A DNA stretch of 64,000 nt from Arthrobacter sp. UM1 (lineage in GTDB: Bacteria; Actinomycetota; Actinomycetes; Actinomycetales; Micrococcaceae): contig NZ_JACWAB010000001.1 in assembly GCF_020483305.1 (NCBI RefSeq), positions 372,001 through 436,000 of the forward strand. The letters run 5' to 3'. Both the position numbers and the translations under genes were made by a program. Below are positions 8,221 through 16,648 of this stretch, piece by piece. How positions within the stretch are numbered: the stretch's first letter is position 1; every line of letters starts with the position of its first letter. Under the pieces are notes generated by a model. That model had not been told where the DNA came from and did not search any database. It saw only the letters and a list, made by a program, of their open reading frames with translations.

Positions 8221-9021
8221 ATGGCTCGCGCTCATCGTAAGCACAACCCCGAGGGGCACATGTCCCTCGGCGAGCATCTGAAGGAAGCCCGCAACAGGCT
8301 CTTCATCGCGCTCGGCTTCGTCATCGCCGGGTCCATCGCGGGAGCCTTCCTGTGGAAGCCCGTCTACGAGCTCATCCAGCGGCCGGTCCAGGCCGCGGCC
8401 CGCGGACACGGAAACATCAACTTCGGCACCCCTACACAGAGCTTCGACCAGTTCCTGCAGGGATCCATCGGCATCGGCGTGGTGCTGTCCTCGCCGTTCT
8501 GGCTCTACCAGATCTGGGCGTACCTCCAGCCGGGGCTGACCAAGAAGGAGCGGCGGTACTCGCTCGGCTTCCTCTTCGCGGCCGTCCCGCTCTTCCTCGG
8601 GGGCGTCTACATCGCGTGGCTCATCTATCCCCACGCGCTCAAGGCGCTGTTCGCCTTCACCCCCTCCGGAGCCACCAACCTCCTCTCGGCGTCCGAGTTC
8701 ATCCAGTTCGTGGTGCGGCTCCACCTCGCCTTCGGCGTCTCCTTCCTGGTGCCGCTGGGGCTCGTCGGCGCCAACATGCTCGGCTTCATCTCCGGCCGCC
8801 GTGTCGTCAAGGCGTGGCGCATCGTGGTCTTCGCGTGCATGGCCTTCGCCGCGATGGCCGCCCCGGGCCCGGACCTCTTCCCGATGTTCGCCCTGGCCGC
8901 CCCGATGCTGCTTCTCTTCTTCCTGGCCGTGGGCATCTGCCTCGTCAATGACCGCCGCCGCGCCAAGCGGGAGGCGGCCCGGCCGGCACCGGACACGGTG
9001 AGAGCGCTCTCGGACATCTGA
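8221..9021 (+). CDS. tatC: Sec-independent protein translocase subunit TatC
   Basis: TatC is the twin-arginine signal receptor. The 266 residues have the conserved cytosolic N-terminal segment (GHMSLGEHLKEARNRLF), about six transmembrane helices, the FxxSxPFWLYQIWAYLQPGL-type loop after the second helix and the short charged C-terminal tail KREAARPAPD. It follows tatA by 5 bases and ends before a strong terminator. One feature worth noting is that the tatA-tatC pair is bracketed by pafBC and helY, the same neighbourhood as in mycobacteria, which supports an ancestral order. Confidence 0.95.
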   Translation: MARAHRKHNPEGHMSLGEHLKEARNRLFIALGFVIAGSIAGAFLWKPVYELIQRPVQAAARGHGNINFGTPTQSFDQFLQGSIGIGVVLSSPFWLYQIWAYLQPGLTKKERRYSLGFLFAAVPLFLGGVYIAWLIYPHALKALFAFTPSGATNLLSASEFIQFVVRLHLAFGVSFLVPLGLVGANMLGFISGRRVVKAWRIVVFACMAFAAMAAPGPDLFPMFALAAPMLLLFFLAVGICLVNDRRRAKREAARPAPDTVRALSDI

Positions 9022-9107
9022 CCCGCTCGCGCCGGAGAGCCCTCTCGGGAAGCGTGAGGTCTGCTGCCTGCCACCCCGGATTCCTCTGATTCCTCCCGCC
9101 GCGAACC

Positions 9108-9138
9108 ACGGCCCGAGCCTCTCGGCTCGGGCCGTTTC
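9108..9138 (+). terminator. Rho-independent terminator after tatC
   Basis: A perfect 12-bp stem (ACGGCCCGAGCC at 9108-9119 and its complement at 9124-9135) closes a TCTC tetraloop and is followed by TTT. The rest of the 147-base gap holds only the probable helY -10 element. Confidence 0.85.
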
Positions 9139-9155
9139 GGCGTCCTCCCGCTGTG

Positions 9156-9161
9156 TATCGT
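9156..9161 (+). promoter_or_regulatory. Probable -10 of a leaderless helY transcript
   Basis: TATCGT ends 7 bases before the ATG at 9169, and there is no Shine-Dalgarno sequence. This is the spacing expected if transcription begins at or next to the start codon. The -35 region is not recognisable. Confidence 0.45.
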
Positions 9162-9168
9162 GGGGAAC

Positions 9169-11940
9169 ATGACCAGCCCAGCCGAGCGATACCACCAGAT
9201 GAAGGAGCGCCACGCTGAGGCCCGCACCGAGCTGAGCCGCTTCCGCGCTCAGCAGGACTTCCCGCTGGACAGCTTTCAGATCGAGGCGTGCAAGAGCATC
9301 GAGCAGGGCAGGGGAGTGCTGGTCGCCGCCCCCACCGGGGCAGGCAAGACCGTCGTGGGCGAGTTCGCCATCCACCTCGCCCTGGCCCAGGGCAAGAAGG
9401 CCTTCTACACCACGCCCATCAAGGCGCTCAGCAACCAGAAGTTCCAGGAGCTCTCGGACGAGCTCGGCGCGAACCGGGTGGGGCTCCTCACGGGGGACAC
9501 GTCGATCAACGGCGAGGCCGACGTCGTCGTCATGACCACCGAGGTGCTGCGCAACATGCTGTACGCGGGCTCGAGCACTCTGGAACGGCTCGGGTTCGTG
9601 GTCATGGACGAGGTCCACTATCTTGCCGACCGCTTCCGCGGCGCCGTCTGGGAGGAGGTCATCATCCACCTCCCGGAGTCCGTGAGCGTGGTGTCCCTCT
9701 CGGCCACGGTCTCCAACGCGGAGGAGTTCGGCGCCTGGCTCGGCACCGTGCGCGGCGAGACGGACGTCATCGTCTCCGAGCACCGCCCGGTCCCGCTCAC
9801 CCAGCACGTGCTCGTCCGGGACCGCCTCGTGGACCTGTTCGAGGAGCAGGTCTCCTTCGACGAGGTCTCGCATGCGGCGCGCACGCCCGTGGTGAACCCC
9901 GAGCTCGTCCAGCTGGCGAAGCGCTCCTCGCCCGCCTCGTTCGGCCACGGCGGACGGGGACGCGGGGGAGGCCGGCGCGGTCACCGCGGCCGCCCGCCGC
10001 AGCGTCACGGCGGGTCGGGCAAGGTGTCCCGCCCCCGCATGATCTCGAGTCTCGAAGAGCAGGGGCTCCTGCCGGCGATCGTCTTCATCTTCTCCCGCAA
10101 GGGCTGCGAGCAGGCGGTCCGGCAGTGCGTCGAGCACGGCCACGTGCTCACCACCAAGGAAGAGCGCCGCGAGATCCAGCGGGTCATCGACCAGGCGGCC
10201 AGCCACGTGGCCACCGAGGACCTCGACGTCATCGGGTTCTGGTCCTGGCGCGAGGGGCTCATGAAGGGCTACGGCGCCCACCACGCCGGCCTGCTCCCCG
10301 TCTTCAAGGAGGCCGTGGAGCTGCTCTTCGCCGGCAACCTCATCAAGGTGGTCTTCGCCACGGAGACGCTGGCCCTCGGGGTGAACATGCCGGCCCGCAG
10401 CGTCGTGCTGGAGAAGCTGGACAAGTTCAACGGCGAGTCCCACGTGGCGGTCACGCCGGGGGAGTACACGCAGCTCACCGGCCGGGCCGGCCGCCGCGGG
10501 ATCGACGTCGAAGGCCACGCCGTCGTCGTCTGGGACCGGGACGCGGACCCGGCCCAGATCGCCGACCTCGCCTCGACGCGCACCTATCCGCTCAACTCGA
10601 GCTTCGCGCCCACGTACAACATGAGCATCAACCTCGTGGCCCAGTTCGGCCGGGACCGTGCGCGCAGCATTCTCGAGTCCTCCTTCGCCCAGTTCCAGGC
10701 GGACCGCGGCGTCGTCGGGCTCGCGCGGCAGGTGCGCGAGCGAGAGAGGGCGCTCGACGGCTTCACCGAGGCCATGACGTGCGAGAAGGGCGATGTCCGC
10801 GAGTACATGCAGATCCGCCGGGACCTCTCGGACGCGGAGAAGAAGGCCAAGCGCAGCTCGCGCCGGCAGATGAAGAGCGCGGTCGCGGCCTCGCTCGAGT
10901 CCCTGACCCTCGGAGACGTGGTGAGCGTTCCGAGCGGCCGCCTCAAGGGCAAGGGCGTCATCATCGACGTGGACGCGCAGAGCCTCAGCCCTCGTCCCAC
11001 CCTCCTCACCCTGCAGAGGACCATCCGCCGCATCGGCGTCGACGATCTCGCAGAGCCGGTCGACGTGCTCACGAGGATGCGGATCCCCAAGCGCTTCACG
11101 GGGCGCTCCCCGAAGGAGCGCCGCGACCTCGTGGCGGCCCTCAAGGACGCCCTGGCCCGGGCGGAGCCGGCGCCGCCGCGCAGGCCTCAGTTCGCCACCG
11201 CGCAGGATGCGGAAGCCGGCGCGGACGTGGCGGACCTCCGCTCGCGCCTGCGCCAGCACCCCGTCCACCGCTGCCCGGAGCGCGAGGAGCACGCGCGGTG
11301 GGGCGAGCGGTACCTCAAGCTGCAGAGAGAGACCGAGGCGCTGCGCTCCAAGATCAGCGGCCGCACCAACACGATCGCGCGCCAGTTCGACCGTGTCTGC
11401 GAGGTGCTCATGTCCACGGGCTACCTGACCCCGGAGGCGGAGGTCACGGAGGCCGGGGACACGCTGCGGCGGATCTACGGAGAGCGGGACCTGCTCACGG
11501 CGCAGATGCTCAACGCGGACCAGTTCGAGGCGCTGGCGCCGGGCGAGCTCGCGGCGCTCGTCTCCACGCTCGTCTACCACGGGAAGCGGGAGGCGCCCCC
11601 GGGGCGCCCGGTCCTTCCGACGCACGCCCTGCAGGAGCGTTACGGCGCCCTCGTCGGCATCTGGTCCCGGGTCACGGACGAGGAGGAGCGCGCCCGCGTT
11701 CCGCAGATGTCGGATCCGGACCCGGGCCTCGCGCGCGCCGTCTACCGCTGGTCCCAGGGGGACACCCTCAAGCGCAGCCTCGAGGGCTCGGACCTCTCCG
11801 CGGGCGACTTCGTCCGGTGGGCCAAGCAGGTCATCGACTCCCTGGACCAGATCCGCGCGGCCTCGCGGTCCCAGGACGTCAGGGCCACGGCCGAGGAGGC
11901 CGTGGACGCAATCCGCAGGGGAGTCGTCGCCTCGTCGTAA
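9169..11940 (+). CDS. helY: Ski2/Mtr4-like DEAD-box helicase HelY
   Basis: This is a superfamily 2 ATP-dependent RNA helicase of 923 residues. Visible motifs are APTGAGKT (motif I, about residue 53), TTPIKALSNQK (Ia), MDEVHYL (II, DEVH), SLSATVSN (III) and GVNMPARSV with QLTGRAGRRGID (V and VI). After the core comes the Ski2-type accessory region and a C-terminal DSHCT-like domain. A glycine/arginine-rich insertion (GHGGRGRGGGRRGHRGR, about residues 262-278) sits between the two RecA-like lobes and may add RNA contacts. Actinobacterial HelY is found near tatAC, as here. A GTG at 9160 is also in frame; I prefer the ATG at 9169 because it lies at the expected transcription start. Confidence 0.92.
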   Translation: MTSPAERYHQMKERHAEARTELSRFRAQQDFPLDSFQIEACKSIEQGRGVLVAAPTGAGKTVVGEFAIHLALAQGKKAFYTTPIKALSNQKFQELSDELGANRVGLLTGDTSINGEADVVVMTTEVLRNMLYAGSSTLERLGFVVMDEVHYLADRFRGAVWEEVIIHLPESVSVVSLSATVSNAEEFGAWLGTVRGETDVIVSEHRPVPLTQHVLVRDRLVDLFEEQVSFDEVSHAARTPVVNPELVQLAKRSSPASFGHGGRGRGGGRRGHRGRPPQRHGGSGKVSRPRMISSLEEQGLLPAIVFIFSRKGCEQAVRQCVEHGHVLTTKEERREIQRVIDQAASHVATEDLDVIGFWSWREGLMKGYGAHHAGLLPVFKEAVELLFAGNLIKVVFATETLALGVNMPARSVVLEKLDKFNGESHVAVTPGEYTQLTGRAGRRGIDVEGHAVVVWDRDADPAQIADLASTRTYPLNSSFAPTYNMSINLVAQFGRDRARSILESSFAQFQADRGVVGLARQVRERERALDGFTEAMTCEKGDVREYMQIRRDLSDAEKKAKRSSRRQMKSAVAASLESLTLGDVVSVPSGRLKGKGVIIDVDAQSLSPRPTLLTLQRTIRRIGVDDLAEPVDVLTRMRIPKRFTGRSPKERRDLVAALKDALARAEPAPPRRPQFATAQDAEAGADVADLRSRLRQHPVHRCPEREEHARWGERYLKLQRETEALRSKISGRTNTIARQFDRVCEVLMSTGYLTPEAEVTEAGDTLRRIYGERDLLTAQMLNADQFEALAPGELAALVSTLVYHGKREAPPGRPVLPTHALQERYGALVGIWSRVTDEEERARVPQMSDPDPGLARAVYRWSQGDTLKRSLEGSDLSAGDFVRWAKQVIDSLDQIRAASRSQDVRATAEEAVDAIRRGVVASS

Positions 11941-11974
11941 GGTGGTCCGGACGCCCATTCGACGAAGGAAGAAC

Positions 11975-13630
11975 GTGACGAGCACCCTCTACACCAACGG
12001 AGCGATCCACTCGACGGCAGACCCGGGCGCGAGCGCCATGCTCGTCACGGACGGTCTCGTCGAGTGGGTGGGGGACGCCCGCTCCGGGATCGTGCCCGAG
12101 GGCGCCCGGCGTGTGGACCTCGAGGGCGCTTTCGTCGCCCCGGGCTTCGTGGACTCCCACGCCCACGCCATCGGCGTCGGGCGGACGGCCGTGGAGGTGG
12201 ATCTGCGGGACTGCCGGCACGCCGTGGACGTCCTGGACCGCCTGGCGGAGCGGGCCGCCGCGAGCGGACCGGACGAGACCGTCCGCGGCTTCGGCTGGGA
12301 TGAGACCCTCTGGACCGACCCTGCGCTCCCCACTTTCTCCGAGCTCGAGCGCGCCGTGGAAGGGCGCTGCCTCTACGCGCCCCGCGTGGACTCCCACTCG
12401 GCGCTCGTCACCCGAGCCTCCTACGACCGCGCCCGCATGGAGCTGCCGCAGTCCGGCCCCGACGAGCCGGGCGTCGTCGACGGCGCCGCCCGCACCGAGA
12501 TGGCCCGCACGTTCAACGCCCTGAGCGAGTCCGAGTCCGCCGAGGCCGCCCGCCTCGGCCTCGCCGAGTTCGCCCGGACCGGCCACGTCGCCGTCGTCGA
12601 GAACGCCGCGCCGCACCTCGGCGGAGAGCAGGACGCCGTCAGCCTCAAGCGCGCCTCGCTCGAGACGCCCGCTCCGGCGCTCTTCGCGCTCTGGGGCGAG
12701 CTCGTGGACCGCGAGGAGGACGCGCGGCGGATCGTCGGCGAGCTCCACGCGCGGCTCGGGATCGAGGGGGTCGAGCCGTGGGTCCTCGGCCTCGCAGGGG
12801 ACCTCAACGTGGACGGCTCCATCGGCTCGCGGACGGCCGCGCTGCGCGCGCCCTACCTGGACGGCGAGGACAACGGCATCGCCTACCTCACGCCGGAGCA
12901 GGTCCGGGACCACTTCGTCGCCACGACCCGGGCCCGGCTCCAGGGCGGATTCCACGTCATCGGCGAGCGCGGCATGGACATCGTCCTCGAGGGCGCCCAG
13001 CTCGCCGTGGAGATCGTCGGCCAGAGGGCGTTCGCCGCGCGCGGCCACCGCCTGGAGCACGCGGAGATGACCGACGACGACGCGCTCGCCCGCATGCTCG
13101 CCCTCTTCCTCACGTCCTCGGCCCAGCCCGGATTCGACGCAGCCTGGGGCCGGCCCGGCGAGCTCTACGACCAGCGCCTCGGGGACCGGAGGCTCACGAT
13201 GAACCGGTTCGCCTCCATGTCCCGGCTCGGCGTCCCGATGGCGTTCGGCTCCGACGCCCCGGTCCTGGCTCCGGACCCCTGGGGCCAGGTCAAGGCCGCC
13301 ATGGACCATTCCAACCCGGCCGAGTCCGTCACGGCGCGGGCCGCGTTCAACGCCCACACCCGAGGGGCGTGGCGCGCGCTCAACCGGCACGCCTCCGGCG
13401 GCCCGCGGCACGGCGAGGGCCAGCTCGTCCCCGGCGCGCCGGCCTCGTTCGCCGTCTGGGAGATCGAGCAGCTCGCCATCCAGGCGCCCAACCCGACGGC
13501 GAGCGCGTGGTCCACGGACCCGCGCTCCCGCGTTCCGATGCTCCCCGCCCTGGACACGGACTCAATGCCCCGGGCACTTCGGACCGTGTCGGACGGTGTC
13601 ACCATCTTCGATTCAGGCGAGCTCGCCTAG
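11975..13630 (+). CDS. Amidohydrolase family protein (YtcJ-like)
   Basis: This is a metal-dependent amidohydrolase of 551 residues, amidohydrolase_3 type. The N-terminal strand module (LYTNGAIHS, then VAPGFVDSHAHA) supplies the HxH metal ligands; further marks are GFGWDE, the DGSIGSRTAAL segment typical of YtcJ-like enzymes, HRLEHAEMT and the late FGSDAPVL aspartate. Members act on cyclic amides, carbamates or related N-acyl bonds, and the true substrate is not deducible. The start is GTG with GAAGGAAG just upstream; another GTG at 11942 would add 11 residues but touches the helY stop. It is followed within 15-80 bases by the glycosyltransferase gene. Confidence 0.85.
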   Translation: MTSTLYTNGAIHSTADPGASAMLVTDGLVEWVGDARSGIVPEGARRVDLEGAFVAPGFVDSHAHAIGVGRTAVEVDLRDCRHAVDVLDRLAERAAASGPDETVRGFGWDETLWTDPALPTFSELERAVEGRCLYAPRVDSHSALVTRASYDRARMELPQSGPDEPGVVDGAARTEMARTFNALSESESAEAARLGLAEFARTGHVAVVENAAPHLGGEQDAVSLKRASLETPAPALFALWGELVDREEDARRIVGELHARLGIEGVEPWVLGLAGDLNVDGSIGSRTAALRAPYLDGEDNGIAYLTPEQVRDHFVATTRARLQGGFHVIGERGMDIVLEGAQLAVEIVGQRAFAARGHRLEHAEMTDDDALARMLALFLTSSAQPGFDAAWGRPGELYDQRLGDRRLTMNRFASMSRLGVPMAFGSDAPVLAPDPWGQVKAAMDHSNPAESVTARAAFNAHTRGAWRALNRHASGGPRHGEGQLVPGAPASFAVWEIEQLAIQAPNPTASAWSTDPRSRVPMLPALDTDSMPRALRTVSDGVTIFDSGELA

Positions 13631-13710
13631 AATGGATCAGAGCAATGCAAGCGGCGCACTCGTCCCCGGGGCGCCCGTCCCTCGCGCAGAGCGCGAGTGA
13701 GAGGCTGTCC

Positions 13711-14478
13711 GTGCGAGTTCTCACGATTATCCCGACCTACAACGAGATCGAGTCCCTGCCCAGGACCGTCGCCCGCCTCCGCGCTGCCGTCCCGGAGGCT
13801 GACATCCTCGTGGTGGACGATTCCAGCCCGGACGGCACCGGCGAGTGGGCCGATGACATGGCCTCGCGGGACGAGCGCATCCACGTCATGCACCGCGCGG
13901 GCAAAGAGGGCCTGGGCGCCGCCTACATCGCCGGCTTCCGCTACGCCCTGGAGAACGGCTATGACGTCATCGTCGAACATGACGCGGACGGCTCCCACCA
14001 GCCGGAGCAGCTTCCCCGCCTCCTCAAGGCGGTGGAGGACGGGGCGGACCTCGCCATCGGCTCCCGCTGGGTGCCGGGCGGCAAGATCGTCAACTGGCCG
14101 CTCTCGCGCAAGCTCATCTCGCGCGGCGGCTCCTTCTACTCCCGCGTGATGCTCGGCATGCCGCTGCGGGACATCACCGCCGGCTACCGCGCCTACCGCC
14201 GCCGCGCCCTCGAGGCCCTGGACTTCGACGAGATCGAGTCGGTCGGCTACGGCTTCCAGGTGGACATGACGTTCCGGATGCACAAGCTCGGCATGAAGAT
14301 CGTCGAGGTTCCCATCACGTTCATCGAGCGGGAGCTCGGCACGAGCAAGATGAGCGGAGACATCGTCCGCGAGGCCATGGTGAACGTGACGCGCTGGGGC
14401 GCAGGGGAGAGGCTCGGCCAGGCCAAGCGGCTCGGCCAGGGGCTCTCCGAGCGCGTTCGCCAGGCCCGCCGCCGGTAG
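13711..14478 (+). CDS. ppm1: Polyprenol monophosphomannose synthase (Ppm1-type GT2)
   Basis: This is a glycosyltransferase family 2 protein of 255 residues with the dolichol-phosphate-mannose synthase signature: VLTIIPTYNEIESLPRTV, ILVVDDSSPDGTGEWAD, KEGLGAAYIAGFRYAL, EHDADGSHQPEQLPRLL (DxD-like metal site), GSRWVPGG and ERELGTSKMSGDIV. It transfers mannose from GDP-mannose to polyprenyl phosphate on the cytosolic face of the membrane, supplying protein O-mannosylation and lipoglycan assembly. It has only the catalytic domain; in mycobacteria the same enzyme is linked to the apolipoprotein acyltransferase Lnt, which is not adjacent here. GTG at 13711 follows GAGAGG; an in-frame ATG at 13645 lies 11 bases after a TAGAAT -10 and is a real alternative. 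Confidence 0.88.
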   Translation: MRVLTIIPTYNEIESLPRTVARLRAAVPEADILVVDDSSPDGTGEWADDMASRDERIHVMHRAGKEGLGAAYIAGFRYALENGYDVIVEHDADGSHQPEQLPRLLKAVEDGADLAIGSRWVPGGKIVNWPLSRKLISRGGSFYSRVMLGMPLRDITAGYRAYRRRALEALDFDEIESVGYGFQVDMTFRMHKLGMKIVEVPITFIERELGTSKMSGDIVREAMVNVTRWGAGERLGQAKRLGQGLSERVRQARRR

Positions 14479-14547
14479 GGCCATAGCGGGTCCATCCGCC
14501 GGAAAGGCGGGCGGACGCAGTGAGCGGACACAGCAGCCTGACACAGC

Positions 14548-14583
14548 GAAGGGGCCGTCACCCGATCGGGTGACGGCCCCTTC
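14548..14583. terminator. Bidirectional terminator between ppm1 and rbpA
   Basis: A perfect 36-base palindrome has arms GAAGGGGCCGTCACCC and complement around a central GATC. It lies between convergent genes and can end transcription from both sides. Confidence 0.9.
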
Positions 14584-14627
14584 CTCGTGTCCGGGCGGGC
14601 TGACCTGGGTCGGCTGACCTGCGCCGG

Positions 14628-15023
14628 CTACTTCTTCTTGGCGCCCTTGGACGCCGGAGCCTTCTTGGCGGCCTTGGCCTCGGCCTCAGCCTGTCCGCGA
14701 CGCTCGCGCAGGGCGGTGAGACGGTCCTGGAGGATGACCTCGAGCTCATCGATGCTGCGGCGCTCCAGGAGCATGTCCCAGTGCGTGCGCTGCGGCTTCT
14801 CGTTGGTCTCCTCGGGCTTGGCGCCGTTGACGATGACGGCTTCCTTGCCGGTCTTGGTGGTCCACACGGACGGGACCTCCGCCTCGGTGGAGAACGTCAC
14901 GAAGAAGGACTCGCCGTCTTCCGTCCGGTACTCGATGTGCTGCCGCGGTGCCGGCTCGACTCCGGCCTCAGTCTCCATGGACTGCGACCCGAGTCGCATT
15001 CCTCGCAGGCTGCGATCGCTCAC
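14628..15023 (-). CDS. rbpA: RNA polymerase-binding protein RbpA
   Basis: RbpA is an actinobacterial transcription factor that binds RNA polymerase and the primary sigma factor and stabilises the open complex. The 131 residues contain RGMRLGSQSMETE and APRQHIEYRTEDG at the N-terminus, a central core with TFSTEAEVPSVW, and the sigma-interaction segment RTHWDMLLERRSIDELE. The C-terminus continues into a lysine/alanine-rich tail (residues 113-131) that is longer than in mycobacterial RbpA. The central core lacks the paired zinc cysteines of some homologues, so it is probably the zinc-free type. It is transcribed alone, towards the terminator shared with ppm1. Confidence 0.95.
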   Translation of the reverse strand: MSDRSLRGMRLGSQSMETEAGVEPAPRQHIEYRTEDGESFFVTFSTEAEVPSVWTTKTGKEAVIVNGAKPEETNEKPQRTHWDMLLERRSIDELEVILQDRLTALRERRGQAEAEAKAAKKAPASKGAKKK

Positions 15024-15089
15024 GTCATCCTCAATTCTTCGTTCCGATTCACGGACGGCGGCTCTGAAAGAACTGCCAAAACCCCTAGT

Positions 15090-15995
15090 CTACCGGCTCA
15101 TCGGCCCGCTGGCGGGTCGATCGCCCGCGGCGGAACCCGTGAGACCGTATCGGCTGATCTCGAACCGGGCCGTGACGGCCGCTGTCGGCGGACCGCCGGG
15201 TGTCGCGCCCCGAGCCTCGAGGATCCGGGCCAGGATCTCCTCCCGCGTGCTGTGGTGCCCCGCGGGCCCCATGAACGCGAGATCCGCGAGGACCCCCGGC
15301 TCGGTCTCGAGCCGGGCCTCGACCACGCTGCGCCCGTCCCGTCTCAGACCGGTCTCCGCGGCGGCGGCATCGAGGGCGGCCGCCTTGTCTCCGGCCTGGC
15401 CGAGCATGATCCCGAGCTCTCTCGCCTCCGCGAGGTGCCCCTCGGCCGGGGTCACGACGACGACGCTCCCGCCGGGCGCCAGCACCCGTGCGAACTCGGG
15501 GAAGTTGTGCGGCGCGAAGACGTTGAGGACGGCGGCCACGGCGTCCTCGGCCAGCGGAATCGGACGCCACAGGTCCCAGACGAGGGCGAGCGTGCGGGGC
15601 AGCCTCGCAGCCCGGCGGACCGCATGCTTGGAGAGGTCCAGGGCGAGCACGGACTCGCTGTCCAGCCCGTGCGCGTAGTAGCCCGTGCCGCATCCCGCAT
15701 CGAGCAGAGGCCCGTGGGGGAGAAGCTCGTGGAGAGCGGTTTTGAGGGGCGCGTAGAGGCCCGAGGACTGGACCCGCTCACGGGCCGCGATCATCTCGCC
15801 GGTGTCCGCCGTGAACCTCGTGCCCGCGCCGACCATGAGGTTGACGTACCCCTGGCGCGCCGCATCGAACCGGTGTCCCGCTCGGCAGACGAGGGACCGG
15901 TCCCTGGGGTGCAGGGGAGTCGGCGCCGAAGGGCTGCACTGCGGACAGCGGACGCTGCCGCGCTCGAGAAGGCCGATGCCTGCGAAGAAGGACAC
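15090..15995 (-). CDS. rlmA: 23S rRNA (guanine-N1)-methyltransferase, RlmA family
   Basis: This 301-residue S-adenosylmethionine-dependent methyltransferase has the RlmA architecture. A zinc ribbon is at the N-terminus (Cys17, Cys20, Cys37, His41) with HRFDAARQGYVNLM. The Rossmann core follows: LLDAGCGTGYYAHGL (motif I), VLALDLSKHAVRRAA, and NVFAPHNFPEFARVLAPGG. RlmA enzymes methylate G745 or, in the Gram-positive TlrB type, G748 in helix 35 of 23S rRNA; TlrB-type methylation can affect tylosin sensitivity. Which guanine is modified cannot be told from sequence alone. The start is GTG; a TAGGCT hexamer (minus strand, 16002-16007) ends 6 bases before it, consistent with a leaderless mRNA. It diverges from the isochorismatase-like gene. 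Confidence 0.85.
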   Translation of the reverse strand: MSFFAGIGLLERGSVRCPQCSPSAPTPLHPRDRSLVCRAGHRFDAARQGYVNLMVGAGTRFTADTGEMIAARERVQSSGLYAPLKTALHELLPHGPLLDAGCGTGYYAHGLDSESVLALDLSKHAVRRAARLPRTLALVWDLWRPIPLAEDAVAAVLNVFAPHNFPEFARVLAPGGSVVVVTPAEGHLAEARELGIMLGQAGDKAAALDAAAAETGLRRDGRSVVEARLETEPGVLADLAFMGPAGHHSTREEILARILEARGATPGGPPTAAVTARFEISRYGLTGSAAGDRPASGPMSR

Positions 15996-16001
15996 CTCGC
16001 A

Positions 16002-16021
16002 AGCCTAAGGGAACCTAAACT
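16002..16021. promoter_or_regulatory. Divergent promoter region with phased CCTAA repeats
   Basis: The 60-base gap between rlmA and the isochorismatase-like gene holds a minus-strand TAGGCT (16002-16007) and a plus-strand TAAACT (16016-16021), placed as -10 elements. CCTAA occurs twice (16004-16008 and 16014-16018), exactly one helical turn apart. The second copy sits in GGAACCTAA, which matches an iron-box half-site (CTAACCTAA) at 7 of 9 positions. A dimeric regulator could bind here, but no full 19-bp DtxR/IdeR box is visible. Confidence 0.35.
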
Positions 16022-16052
16022 TAGAGGTGAGGGTCCTCACGCGAAGGAGAAG

Positions 16053-16648
16053 ATTATGTCAACCTCTGACGCCGCCGCACTGCTCGTCGTCGACGTGCAG
16101 GAAGCAGTGCTCGAGCACGCCTGGGAGCGGGACCACGTCATCGCGCGGATCAACCACCTCATCGAGCGCGCCCGCGCCGAGCACGTCAGCATCGTCTGGG
16201 TCCAGCACCATGACGAGGAATCGCTCGCGCGGGGCTCGGCGGGATGGGCCGTCCACGGCGGAATCGACGGGCCGCGCTCTGACGAGCAGATCGTGGAGAA
16301 GACCCACGGCGACGCGTTCGAGGGCACGGAGCTCGCTCGCGTTCTGGGCGGGCTCGGCGTGGGACGGCTCGTCGTCGTCGGCGCCGAGACGGACGCCTGC
16401 ATCCGCTCGACGATCCACGGCGCGTTCGCACGCGGCTACGACGTGACCCTGGTGGCGGACGCGCACACGGCCAACGACAAGACGGCCTGGGGCGCGCCGC
16501 CGGTGGCGGACGTCGTCGCACATCTCAATCTCTGCTGGCGGTTCCAGACCGGCGAGGGAAAGACGGCCCGCGTGGCGGAGTCCGTGGACGTGGACTTCGA
16601 CCAATCCTGAGCCTTCTCCAGAACGCCGATAATATACATTATGTCAAC
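16053..16648 (+). repeat. 11-bp direct repeat flanking the isochorismatase-like gene
   Basis: ATTATGTCAAC occurs at 16053-16063, spanning the start codon, and again at 16638-16648, next to the PAP2 stop codon. The second copy overlaps an AT-rich near-palindrome (ATAAT-N4-ATTAT, 16629-16642). This is strikingly AT-rich for the region. Confidence 0.5.
16056..16610 (+). CDS. Isochorismatase-like cysteine hydrolase
   Basis: This is an isochorismatase-superfamily protein of 184 residues. The catalytic triad can be placed at Asp13 (LLVVDVQEAV), Lys82 (EKTHGDAF) and Cys115 (GAETDACIRSTIHGAF), with the usual cis-peptide just before the Cys. The Cys makes it a hydrolase such as a nicotinamidase or N-carbamoyl amidase rather than a true isochorismatase, which uses no cysteine. 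The substrate cannot be named. The ATG is preceded by GAAGGAGA. It converges on the PAP2 gene; an 11-base sequence at its start codon recurs just beyond its stop. Confidence 0.85.
   Translation: MSTSDAAALLVVDVQEAVLEHAWERDHVIARINHLIERARAEHVSIVWVQHHDEESLARGSAGWAVHGGIDGPRSDEQIVEKTHGDAFEGTELARVLGGLGVGRLVVVGAETDACIRSTIHGAFARGYDVTLVADAHTANDKTAWGAPPVADVVAHLNLCWRFQTGEGKTARVAESVDVDFDQS

Noticed and set aside
7993-11985. Very long open frame on the minus strand antisense to tatAC-helY
   Set aside because: Its product is low-complexity, rich in Arg, Gly, Glu and Asp, has no domains, and is the usual antisense shadow of high-GC coding sequence.
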